NCBI GenBank assembly: GCA_902729315.2
Contig: LR746276.1
Coordinates: forward strand, 1,288,669 to 1,352,668
Direction: 5' to 3'
Source: Spirodela intermedia
Lineage: Eukaryota; Streptophyta; Magnoliopsida; Alismatales; Araceae
DNA: 64,000 nucleotides
The position numbers and the translations under genes were made by a program. The notes beneath the pieces are model-generated. The model was not told the DNA's origin, made no database searches, and saw only the letters and a list, made by a program, of their open reading frames with translations. Of this stretch, positions 36,951 through 48,885 are shown piece after piece. Numbering within the stretch: the stretch's first letter is position 1; each line of letters begins with the position of its first letter.

Positions 36951-37200
36951 AATGGGAAGCCTGAGGACGTCAAGAAGGTCAGAAAGTGCAACTTCAGTTG
37001 TGGGCCTAACTGGGCCGGGCCCAAAAAGGCATCAGGGTCATAACAGTATTTCATATAATTTAGGGTAGGTTAGTTCATTGAATCACTGTACGGGGGTATA
37101 AGCTGCAACTGCAAAACCTAACGGCTCCGTCTGCCTCGTTGTCACTTGCGAGCTCTGAACGAGAGCCCTTCCTCCGTTAGGTGTTGAAAGGTCAGAAAGG
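36475..37200. other. EYA-AP2M spacer with GA tract
   Basis: The spacer includes an uninterrupted GA microsatellite at about 36903-36949, some 560 bp before the AP2M start codon. No gene is recognised. The AP2M promoter lies here. Confidence 0.6.
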
Positions 37201-37345
37201 GGAAAACAAGGAGGGAAGCTCACACGGACCTGGATCTCTCTCCGTCAGAGCTCCCCTTCTTCTTCCCTCGTTCCACTTCTGGATCCCGAGCACACGGCGG
37301 CCTCCTCCTCAGATCCGGCGACTCCCAGAGCCCTAGATTTCTGAG

Positions 37346-37499
37346 GTAGGGCGGTCTTCTCCTCTGGTGAGGTCTTTTCCTCCTTGCCGGAGGTTGGGGC
37401 GTCCCTTCGTCGGCATCGGGGCAGCCTCGTCGGAGCGAGAGATCCCGCCGTTTTTTTCCTCTCCGGGGAGTGCTTGGCGGTGGCCCTGGGAGTTTCCAG
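37346..37499 (+). other. Possible 5' UTR intron of AP2M
   Basis: A donor (TGAG/GTAGGG) at 37346 and an acceptor (TTTCCAG) ending at 37499 would remove 154 bp and join the leader 8 bases before the AP2M ATG. The missing part of the upstream AP2M duplicate covers exactly this region. Motif-based only. Confidence 0.35.
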
Positions 37500-37507
37500 A
37501 TCCGGAG

Positions 37508-40500
37508 ATGCCTGTGGCGGCGTCCGCCATATACTTTCTCAATCTCCGTGGAGATGTGCTCATCAATCGCCTCTACCGCGACGATGTCGGGTAGGTGCAC
37601 TTGTTCTCTTTCTAGATTAATTTCGAGCTCGTCGAACATGCGAGTGGCGGTTCCAATTCCTTCTTTTTAATTCTCTGTGTGAAAGAAATCTCCGCACGAT
37701 TTTTCCTCGTTTTCTTTAGGAAGGAGGGATTTGCGCCCGTGCCCTCTCAATGGACTTTTTGGCGGTGGATTAGTCGGTTTGGTTGATTAATTAGACATTT
37801 GATAGTTAGGGATTGCCATTCGGATTAGAATCCATCACCTTCTGTTTCGCGTTTTGGAATTGCATTGTTATTTGTCCCCACAGTTGTTGATGCCCTGCCA
37901 CGTTCTTAAGAGTGCAGAGTTGACCACACAATGTTCAGTTCAGTTTCCTTGGATCTCTACTGCACATGTTGTCATAATTCTATCAATCTGAACTCACGAG
38001 CTATTATTGGTACTGTCCAGGTGCAAAGACTGTAGTATCCTTTGACACTACTACAGTGCCACGTAACTTCATTGCTAACTGAAAGCCCCATCCGGAACGC
38101 TTGACCCACGTGGCTATTCCTTATAACGCTTATGTGGGAATTACTTAATCGGGTTGGGTTGATTTTTACATTAGATGCCGAAGAGCAAAGAGCGAACACC
38201 AAGGTTTCAGATGAGTTTCAAACCAGGGGCTGTTGATTGGATTCTTTGGAAGGTTAAGTTGTGGTTTTGACCTAAACCTTTGGTTTTCCTGAGAGTAACT
38301 TCACCAAATAAAATTCGGTCGTGGTGGAATGATTAACAGGGTACTAAATTGTTGTCTAGTCCACATCTCGATTCTTAAAACCCTACTACAATATATCATG
38401 CTTATCATTTGTCCCAAGAAATGTGATTGATTCCCATGAAACCTACCATTTTAACGGGAAATAGTATTGAAAAATTCTCCAAATATATATTCTGTTTAGC
38501 TTGGAGTCTATCAATCCAGGCTCAGCCAATTCTTGCAAATCCAGCTATCATCCCCTGATAATAGATTTTCGCCAGCTGAGCTCAATCCAAACTGGTCGAT
38601 CAAATTCGGATTGGTTGAATCCGCAGTCCACGCATGAAAGCCATTTTATGTTGTTTCCACTGGTTGTGCTGGTACTGGTAGAAAGTTGTCTTGTCAAGGG
38701 ACCTAATAGAGTCAGTATAGATGATAGAAAGTTGTGATTATAATTCTCAAACGTCTGGTAACCTATTTTCCAGTTGTAGAATTTACTGTGGACCTTATTT
38801 TTATCTTTTCTCTCACTTGGGTACTCTGTATTTCTGACATTCTGTGGTTCTTGCAGTGGAAATATGGTGGATGCTTTCCGAATGCATATAATGCAGACAA
38901 AAGAACTTGGCACTTGTCCTGTTCGGCAGATTGGGGGTTGCTCCTTCTTCTATATGAGGATCAGCAATGTGTACCTTGTGATTGTTGTTAGCAGCAATGC
39001 CAATGTTGCATGTGCTTTCAAATTTGTTGTTGAGGTGAGAATTGTAAACTATAATTACGTTTACCGTTTATTTTTTATCATGTTGGACTGAGAATAGCAG
39101 TTGTCAACTAGCCTTCATCAGAATTATCCTTCCCCTTGCTTAGCTCTGTAAAAAATATCTTTACCAATTTAGTCAGATACTGAAAATACGAAGTTACATG
39201 AAAGAACTTATGCATGCGAGGGAAGGAAACGATATGTGTTGATCTTTGTAAATTCTGAGAGAGAAATGTGCTTTGGATACCAAATGAATTTATAATAGAC
39301 GTGATGGATTGTCTTTCTTCATTTTCACGTGGAAAGTTTCAGAGTAGATATGACACATTTCTTTTTGGAAATGATTTTTGTGAAGCCACTGGAACTTGGT
39401 AAGTTTTCTTATTATTGACCTAGCAGACACAAGTTCTTCAAATCGTTCTTGTACTATTTAAACTGTCCATAGTTCTTTAATCATTTACTTCCTGTTCTTC
39501 CGTTTTATTTCCCCTTCTGATTAAGCTTTTCCTGGATTTCTAGAGTTTTATTTTATTTCAATGTCTTTGCGCTCACCTGGGAAATGACCTCTTCAGGAAG
39601 TAGGTATAAAGGTCTAAACCTCACCTAAGTATGAGTGAAGTAGCTCCTCAAAGACTTCGAGTCCTACCCGTTTCAAAGGAGTTGTGCTCATAATGCGATG
39701 CCAAGTCAACCATTGAACTTATGCTTATGCGCATATTCTTGTTCTCCGTTTCTTTTCTGTGGCACCTTTTTCAATTGGGTCTTCATTACTTTTTTTTCTC
39801 TATTCATTTTCCATGTTTGACCTTCTAGTGAAATCCTATAAATGCAAATCATGTCTTTTAGTATCTGTTGAGCACGAAGGAACTGAGTGTTTGAATTTGC
39901 CAAGTCTTACTTCAGAAAGAGGAAGATTTTCTATAATGGATAGCTTATTAAACGTGAGTACTAAACATGGATTAGGCAATATAAATACATTAGTCAACGT
40001 GTTGTCACGCTCCTTAGGATACTCGTGATAAGCACTAGGTATCAGCCAATGTTCATTTGGTAAAAAAATCCTCTTTTATTGCTGAATTGTTTTGAATGGA
40101 TCTACTTGTTTAGCATCCAATGTGGAGCATGAAAAATTGTCACTTACATTCTAGCCTGTTACAAGGCAGGCACCGATGTGGAGCACGTCCTGAATATTTT
40201 CAGTTGATGCCATGCAGGCTACCAGATGTAAAATATATGCTTATTGTGCGTAATTTTTCTGGGTCATGGTTTTGACCCACCTTCTTTAGGATCTGTAGTC
40301 ATCACGTCTCGAATTTTTTCTCGCCTCACTGTGTCTGTATATATTATTTGATTTTAGCTGTCGGGTTCAATAGCTAATCCAATTTGTATTTCTATTTATA
40401 TTAGTGCTTAACCGTAATCATCTATCCAATTTGGCTGCTAATTAGTTTTTATTTCAGTTAGCTGAAGGGATTTTCCCTGTCTACCACTATTATTTCTGTT

Positions 40501-43500
40501 TTTTTAAGAGAAGACAAGCGTTAACCTTTGTGTAATCTGTGATCAGGCTGTTGCACTTTTTAAATCTTACTTTGGGGGACAGTTTGATGAAGATTCAATC
40601 CGGAATAATTTTGTTTTGATATATGAACTTCTAGATGGTAAGCTCCTTGGTTTTTCTTCTAGAGTTTGATATATGAACTCCTTGGTTTTATTTGGAAGCA
40701 ATGAAATCTTCAAAGGAGCTGTTTAAAGCTTACCAATTGTGAATAGTAGAGGAATTTCTTGAGTACAATAAGACATTGAGCTTGTTATATAATTCCTGAT
40801 TAAGTGCGCTATCTTTTTTTAAATGTTGCGCTTTTCCCAGATCCTAAATCAGAAATAATATAGGGGACAAGCCTCCCCTATATGAAGACCACTAATCCCT
40901 GCTTTTGTTCCCAGAGTTATTCTTCTTTAGCCTTTGTGAATTAAATTGCACTACGGCTCCCCCTTCCTCTCATTGTTTTTGAGAAAAATCTGTGAATTCT
41001 TTCCTCTTATTTTATTCTCATGCTATACAGAGAAATATTGTATGTATCCAAGATAGTTATTTATTGCCATAGAGTTTGTTTAGATCACTCTCTAAGAAAT
41101 AAAATGTCGGATATCCAAACATGCAGCCTCTATTAGATGCATCAAGAGTAGTGGCCCCTAGTATTCTCAGCTACCTAAATCCACATACCCACCATGGGAC
41201 CCAATTAAAACATAGGTACAAACTTGAGCTGTTGTCACCATATGCCCTGAATTCAATAAACCGATCTAATCTGTGGCCAACGACTGAAAGGAAATCGAAT
41301 TCTTCTGGGTATTTGTCCTGAGTTATCAGCCAGTGAGTTGTACAACCAAAGTAATTTAATATCTTATATGCATGGCGCTTAGGACAAGCTTCTCCTTATT
41401 CAGTTATGCTACCTTATTTTTATTTTCTAAGGTGTATATTGTCACTAGGGGGGTGAATAGAGTTTTTCGTATAGTTTCTACCGGGGTGAAAAAATGGACA
41501 AACCTCTTTATAATGAGAAAGGAGATAATTCTTGCATTCTGAGAGTCTTGAATTTATAGAAACATTGTAGACCATCTTTTTTTTTTTGGCTCCTGTATAG
41601 GAGCGTCTTATTTTTTAAAATCTTGTTGTATAATTGTGTATACTCTTTTTCTTATTTTTCATCTTTAGTTAATACATGGACTGCCCACTTTCAAAACAAT
41701 ATTGGTATGGGTGTAGCAATATAATTACTGATATTTTATGGGCATAAAAAAATGTGAGTTCTAGTTTGAAAATTGTAGTAAATATTAACGTATGATTTGT
41801 GTTAACTTTGTATTTTTCCTTATGCGATAGAAATTATGGATTTTGGATACCCACAAAATCTGTCACCTGAGATATTGAAACTTTACATCACTCAAGAAGG
41901 GGTTCGATCTCCATTCTCATCTAAGGTCAGACTCGTGTTGTAATGCTGTCATCATCATGTCTTTTTTCAATAGGTTTCAATGTGCTTTGCTTTTCTGCAT
42001 TTGCTTCTTGATTTATTTTTTTTAATGGTGCCTCTAAATGGGTAGCCTACGGACAAGCCAGTACCAAATGCAACTCTTCAAGTAACAGGAGCTGTTGGTT
42101 GGAGACGAGAGGGCCTTGTCTACAAGAAAAATGAGGTTATAGGAAGTTTCCTTTTGCGATTTGTTATTTTGATGAGTAGAAGCCAATATCCTTATCTCTT
42201 GCATTCAGGTTTTCCTGGACATTGTCGAAAGTGTAAACCTCCTCATGTCTTCCAAGGGTATGAATGATTTTTAATATTTTGATTCCCTTTGTTGGAGATA
42301 ATGAGTGCTCTTTTTTCATTCGAAACATAACCATTTTCTAAAATACTTTCATGTGCGCAGGCAGTGTTCTACGTTGTGATGTTACTGGAAAGATCCTGAT
42401 GAAATGCTTCCTCTCTGGGATGCCTGACCTAAAGCTAGGCTTAAATGATAAAGTTGGTCTTGAAAAGGAATCGCAACTTAAATCAAGACCTGCTAAGAGG
42501 TACATATGCATCATTTTTTAAACTGTGCACATTGTATGTACAAAATATTGAACCGATTACTAATCGTAAATGATATATTGAATAATTATTAAAGGATGCG
42601 TATATCAATTTTCTTCACTTTCGATATTTAATGTTCGTTAGACGTATTAGTAGATGCAGAAGATCCATTTTTGAAGGCAATAGACAAGTCTATTCTTTCA
42701 TTAGTTTTGGTTACTTGTTTTTTATTTTTGCAAATAAAATATATACTTCATAATACAGACTCCATAAATTATTTGTTGTTCGATGTGAAACGAAAATGGA
42801 AATGGGTTGAAATAAAAAAAATTGTCAGATAACCATTATCCCTTTCTAGGAACTCCTACTTATCATGTTTACAAAACAATAAACATGCTAATTCGGCTCA
42901 ACGTACAACCTCTTGTATGCCATGGACCCAATAAACTGTGACAATTTGTGTGACGATGCGTCATTGATGCAGTTCTGAGTTCCAACAATGGTGCAGTTTT
43001 CCAATAGCCTTTCAGCCTAAAGGGATGAGAGGTCTGTTAATGACATTTAATGTGGAGGAGTTTTATTATTCTAATGCGCTCCTCTTTCCTGAAATTTTCT
43101 TGATGATGAGATACATCAACATGCGTACCTGAGTTGACAATCGTATATCCCCCAAGATGATTTGATTTTAGTACTTCATATCTACAAATTGTTTAAAGCT
43201 AATCGTGTCTATAACAGTGTAAGAGAGTTTCAATTACATTCAATGCAGGCATTCATTATCTGAAATCAGCTGTTATTTTTGGAAAGAATTTCGTGTTTTG
43301 GTGTACCAATTATTCACAGTTGCTGGTTTTGATGCCCTAACTGTTTCACTTGATATTCGTTTGATGTTTTCAGCGGAAAAACTATTGAACTTGATGATGT
43401 TACCTTCCATCAATGTGTAAACCTGACGAGGTTCAACTCTGAAAAGACAGTTAGTTTTGTGCCACCAGATGGAGAATTCGAATTGATGAAGTAAACTCTC

Positions 43501-46500
43501 TGTTCCTTGTTTTTCTATTTTTACTTGTTATGTGCCTTAGTGTGGATTGTAAAAATGAATGCTTTCTCCCGTACCACCAGCACCATGAATCATATGCTCA
43601 ACTTTTCTGAACCTTGTTTGCTGTTTCCATATTTCATACCTCTTGTTTATGCATATCGGACTTTGACACGTTTAATCCTCCTTTATGTCCATATGTTTCT
43701 TCTCTCTCCGAGAAGATGAAAATAATCGATAAACTTGCCACATAAATTTTTCTGACGCAGTAATAGGCAAACTATACTCTTCAGTTGGCTCCAAAATTTA
43801 ATATGAACTCGACACTGCTTGAAAGAAACCAGAACCTGTATCTCATTGTTATGATGTAAAGAGTAAGTCGTTTTTTTATTTAAACATTTTCGTTCATTTA
43901 TTCTATTGATCTTTATTTTTTTATTCTATCTTCCCAGTCCAGGGAGCTTAGTTTCAAACATTCCTGTATATTATTTTATAGTTTCTTTGATTTGATGATG
44001 GATTAGTTACTTGAGCCGTGATGGTGATGTATGTTATGAAGAGCAATAAGAATGATCATTTTCTTGATTGTCTTCATGCTACTGATGTTGTCGCCAAAAC
44101 TGTGCAATGAGATAATGGAGAAAAGAAGAGTAGCACTTGGGACACCTAACCTTTGACTGTAATATCCTTATTGCATTGCCTATGAGAGCTTGCCAAAAAG
44201 ATGAGCTGGAAAAGCAAGTCCTAGGTAAAATTTGGGTCTGGGATGGGTTCCGATCTTTCAAGCAAAAATTTGGACCTGGGCCTTTCAGAATTATAATTGA
44301 CTCAGCTGAATGACCCAAAACATCTCAGGCCTATTTGCAAACTAGGAAATTAGGGACGAGTTAGAACGTTTTGACAACATGTTCTGTCAGATACAGGTGA
44401 TTTTGGGTCATCTAACTTACGATCATTTTGAAATTGGGGCAGTGCAATCCAACCTCGGGAAAAATGAGGCCTGTTGGTATCAAATGTGATAGTGTCCCAT
44501 AATCATGAGGAGGCAACTTCTTGTTTTCTCTTCTTTCGCCTTTCGGTTCTGCGCCTTTCTATTGAGTGTTTTCTTGCCAGTGTTCAGTACCGAGATATTT
44601 GATCATCATTCCATTGTTCTTTTGTTCATGATCCACTCGCCACTCCCCTGCTCCTTCACTCCCAATTTGTTTAATCCCATCCTTTAAGACTACTACGTCC
44701 TTCCCATCTATTTGTTCTTCATACGCTCTTTCTTTCAATTTTTGCATCTTTGCATTAGAAGCCATACAATTGCGGGCAGGTTTTTCCCTCCTTTTTCTTT
44801 TCCTTTTATAGTAAAAGCCGCCACATTGCTTGCACTTCCTCCCTTCTGCTTTCCCTTCAACTTTTTCTGTCCTCCAGTGGAGGTCGTCAAATACTCTTTA
44901 GATGTTGGAAGACGCATAATGATTCACATTTACGTATTTATTTGCCTGGCATCGCCAATTTCCTCTGCTTTTTACGTTTCAACATTGTTTTGAACTTGGG
45001 GTTGTCTGAGCATTGATTTAGGTTATTTTTAAATGTACAAGTGGTGATGATTTATGCGATGGAAAAATGGAAAAACTGCAGAAGATTATGCGTTCATTTC
45101 CTAAAGAACATTCATTTGGCCATTGGAATGGAATCTCGAGTCCCAGACTTGAAATCATATCTGGTAACAAACAGCTTGTCCATTGATGTTAAGCTTCTCA
45201 TTGCCGCTATTTTGCTTGAAAAATACCCAAGTCTCCAATCTAGGTTCAGAGGTGATGGATCAATCCTTTGATAGATAAATAATGTGATGGGCTGAGTATA
45301 TCGTGTACAATCAATTCCCTATCTTTTCTAAACATTGACACTGGCGCATAGTTTTTTCTGCTGTCTTCAATTGCTTCAATTTTTTTATATTTTTTTGGTT
45401 TCATGTATCTACTGAAAGGCGCCACGTGAGAGTTTAGATCCAGTAGGGAGCCAATCAATTTAGAGGGTTCTGTTGTCTTTATTAACTTTGCCAAATCAGT
45501 TGATTCAGATCAGAATTGGGGTTTCTGGTCGTGTTAAACGGGGAATTGATCCTTTTCGGAAATTTTCAATTTAGGGTGGAATAAATCAGCTGACCCCACT
45601 TGGATCAGCCAATCAAGGGTATCCTGCCATTTTTCTATACAAGTTGGAGATTGCAGACTGCTGCTCATTGGAACCCTAAAAGGTTGCCTTAACTGGGAAT
45701 TTTATAGATTGAAAGATAAGGCACTATTGATGCCAAATAAATAAATAAATAAATAAATCTGGGCAGTGCAACAAAGTGGCATGAGGTGATGGATAAGCAA
45801 AAGATGCATTTGTTCTTGCTGAAGAAAATCATGATAACATTTATTTATGACTTCACTCTATTTTTTCATAGATCTTCAGTGACGAGTCAAAGATATACTG
45901 GTTAAAGATTGAACCTCGCTTTCTGTCGTGAACAGTGGCACAAACCCTAGAAGGATACGCAGAGGAAAAAGTCAACCCGTATTCACATCGTAGATGACTG
46001 TCATATACAAGTATCAGGAAATGAACCAACAATCTAGGAAACAGTCCGACTACGAACTGAAGTCCTAATTATGCGTTCTTTCCCACACTTTGCGTACCAA
46101 CTCATTGCATCGTATCTGTCAATCATGAATTAGAGCAGAGAATTCATGTGCACTCCCCTTAGTGTTTGGTGATACCAGCGTTGAATGCTAACGAGCTGGC
46201 ACATTTTAGCCTCATGAAAAGAATTCCTTTTCCCCATCTTTCTAAAAATGCCATGAATTTTCTCAGGTACAGGATTACTGAGGGCGTGAATCTACCGTTT
46301 AGAGTCTTGCCAACAATCAAGGAGTTGGGTCGAACCCGCATGGAAGTCAACGTTAAGGTACGTAATTAATATGAAGTGCTGAAAAACCTATTAATTTTCG
46401 CCAATCTTCTAACCCCTATCACCTGGCAGGTCAAGAGTGTTTTCGGCGCAAAAATGTTTGCACTGGGGGTTGTGGTTAAGGTTCCTGTGCCGAAGCAGAC

Positions 46501-47487
46501 TGCTAAAACAAGCTTTCAAGTGACTTCTGGTCGAGCCAAGTACAATGCGGCTCTCAACTGCATTGTCTGGAAGTGAGCTGCTTCTTGTTTCCTACTTTGC
46601 CTATCCATGTTGAGATATGTTCTATCTTGTTCAAGTGTGTTGACCATTTGTCATCTGTCGATTTGCTGATTCATGAATACCTTCAAACATCTACAATATC
46701 ATAATCCTGCACATCCGGAGGGAAAATCTAGATCACCTAAAGATAATCCAGTAGTGACATCTATTTTTATTTTTTTTCTAATTCAGGAAATGGCTCTGAT
46801 CTATGACCACTTCTTGGTATAAATTCTCGAATCCTGAACGAATTAGTCTGACCATACATTTTTCCATTTATGTTGATGTTCTACTCTCATTAACGCTGGC
46901 TGATACTTCCTACTTGCATATATGTTTTAATTTTTGACCTGCTGATTAATCACGAGGCCCAAGCATTTGTTTTCTGGTCGGTATCTAATAATCGTTCCAA
47001 AAAAATTCATTGCAGGATCAGAAAGTTCCCAGGTCAAACGGAGTCAACCATGAGCGCAGAGGTCGAGCTGATCTCCACGATGGCAGAAAAGAAATCCTCC
47101 ACTAAGCCTCCAATTCAAATGGAGTTCCAGGTTCCAGAGAACTTGATATCTTCTTCTAGCACCTGTTTTTCTGCTCCGTTCAGGAATCGCTTACATTTTC
47201 TTCTCCCAATCATGAAACCGGGCTGCTGTTATGAACTTACGCTACCGAAGTCAGCCCTGAATCCATCTGGGCCCCATTCTTCACGAGCAATACGGAAATC
47301 TGTGGCTACCCAGATTCTTACCATGAGAAAAAGATTTGCTTATGCTCCTCCGTGTTGTTTCTTTTGCTTGCAGCTGACCAGCTCTTGCCATTTCTGTCTC
47401 CGCAGGTACCCATGTTCACTGCATCAGGTCTGCGGGTCAGGTTCCTCAAGGTACGCCCATTGCTTTCACTTGCTCATACTCAGTAGT

Positions 47488-47532
<45 letters not shown>

Positions 47533-47638
47533 CTGACTGGAAGTCAAAACGCTGCAGGTCTGGGAAAAGAGTGGATACAACACAGTGGAGTGGGTCCGGT
47601 ACATCACCAAGGCCGGGTCATACGAGATCCGGTGCTGA
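37508..47638 (+). CDS. AP2M: AP-2 complex subunit mu (clathrin adaptor, endocytosis)
   Basis: Thirteen exons: 37508-37590, 38857-39034, 40547-40637, 41831-41925, 42046-42135, 42209-42257, 42361-42499, 43374-43490, 46267-46357, 46430-46572, 47016-47130, 47406-47450, 47558-47638. Every junction is GT-AG and all phases close to 438 aa, the length of Arabidopsis AP2M. The longin-like N-terminal domain (about 1-140) begins [18 protein letters not shown] and includes [17 protein letters not shown]. The linker carries [12 protein letters not shown], with the Thr (about 163) that corresponds to the regulatory kinase site. The mu-homology domain (about 170-438) ends [17 protein letters not shown]. It recognises Tyr-x-x-hydrophobic sorting signals on plasma-membrane cargo and links them to clathrin. 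Intron 1 (1.27 kb), intron 2 (1.5 kb), intron 3 (1.2 kb) and intron 8 (2.8 kb) are long; the others are short. Confidence 0.97.
43491..46266 (+). other. Large intron 8 of AP2M
   Basis: At 2.8 kb this is the longest intron in the window. Short frames occur on both strands without family signatures. The middle and end (about 44.0-46.1 kb) hold sequence that could be an old insertion, including an (AAAT)n run near 45740. I see no terminal repeats or target-site duplication by eye. Confidence 0.5.
47488..47528. repeat. GA microsatellite in AP2M intron 12
   Basis: An almost pure GA run of about 40 bp lies 30 bp before the last AP2M acceptor. It replaces the usual pyrimidine tract with purines on the sense strand, though CGCTGCAG still provides the acceptor. 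Confidence 0.95.
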
Positions 47639-48523
47639 AGCCCATCCGGAGGCTCTTGGCTCAGCTGATAACCTCGCCAAACCCTACGAACCGGAGCCGG
47701 AAAGCTGTACAGCGCCCGTTGACCACCCTTCGAATGGAGCGGTGGATCTTCCCTTTACCAATTTAGAGTGTGATCGTCCTGTAAAGAATGTTCAGAGAGA
47801 GAAAGAGAGATTGAGGCGGCCCACCAGCCGCCGCAAGGGATGCTGGCGTGAGGGGAGGAGGGCTGGGAAGTGCAAAGTCAAATTTTAGTGGGAGAACGTC
47901 CCCCATTAATTCTTATTGTATTCATTTTCCCTCTGTTTTGGTACTCGTTGACCAGAGCCCTCCTCCAGCTTCTTCTCTGTGCGCCGTCGCCTTTTCTGGT
48001 TTCCGACTTCGATTCTCCGAGACCATCCGTCCTTCAATGTCAACGTGAACCACCTCCGAGCAAGGCCAGCTCACACGGAACTCAGCGCCGCCAAGCGGCG
48101 GCGCATTCGATCGTGTAATGTTCTGACAATCGGAATGTCAACGCGAGAAGCTCCGTCATGATCTCAAAGAGTCAGAAATGTAAGCCCGGAAGAAGAGTAG
48201 GCCAGTGTAGTGTTAGGGATCTCCTCGTTGATCCATGAGTAGAAGACATCTGAAATAACAGTTGGGCCCAAAAGCTTGGTCGGATTTGTGAGGGTGAAGG
48301 AGGGGACTGAGAAGGGGCGGCTCTCCAGGGTTGAGAAAGAGCCCAAGTCAAAGGCCAAGCCCCCCTCCCCCGCCACAGCTTCCTTCCCCTTCGTGGTTCA
48401 GGCGCCGCCCAAGCTGCTACCTCCGACAATGCCAGCCGGCAGGTATGCGAACATCTGTCTCTGTCTGTCTGTCTCTCTCTCTCTCTCTCGCTCTCCTTCT
48501 TACCCCCCCGTTTTTCTGTCTTG

Positions 48524-48557
<34 letters not shown>

Positions 48558-48822
48558 ATCTCTCGCTCTCCTTCTCACCCCCCATTTCTCTTGCTCTCGC
48601 CCTCTCTTCTTACACACATACTCCCCCCCCCCTCCCCCGCGCCCCCTTCTCTCTCTCTCTCTCTCTCTCCTTCTTACCCTGCCGTTTTTTCTGTCTTTCT
48701 CCCTCCCTCTCTCCCTCTCTCTCACACACAGACTTACTTCCCTCTCCCACTCATCCCCTCCGACCTCTCTCATTAGTTTCCTACGCATTTTTTCAGCCTC
48801 GTCTCCAGAACAAGAACGAAAA

Positions 48823-48885
<63 letters not shown>

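Noticed and set aside
47050-47490. Alternative AP2M end reading through intron 11
   Set aside because: The frame leaves the conserved mu-homology domain at a good donor (47131) and rejoins at exon 12; the read-through has no homology.
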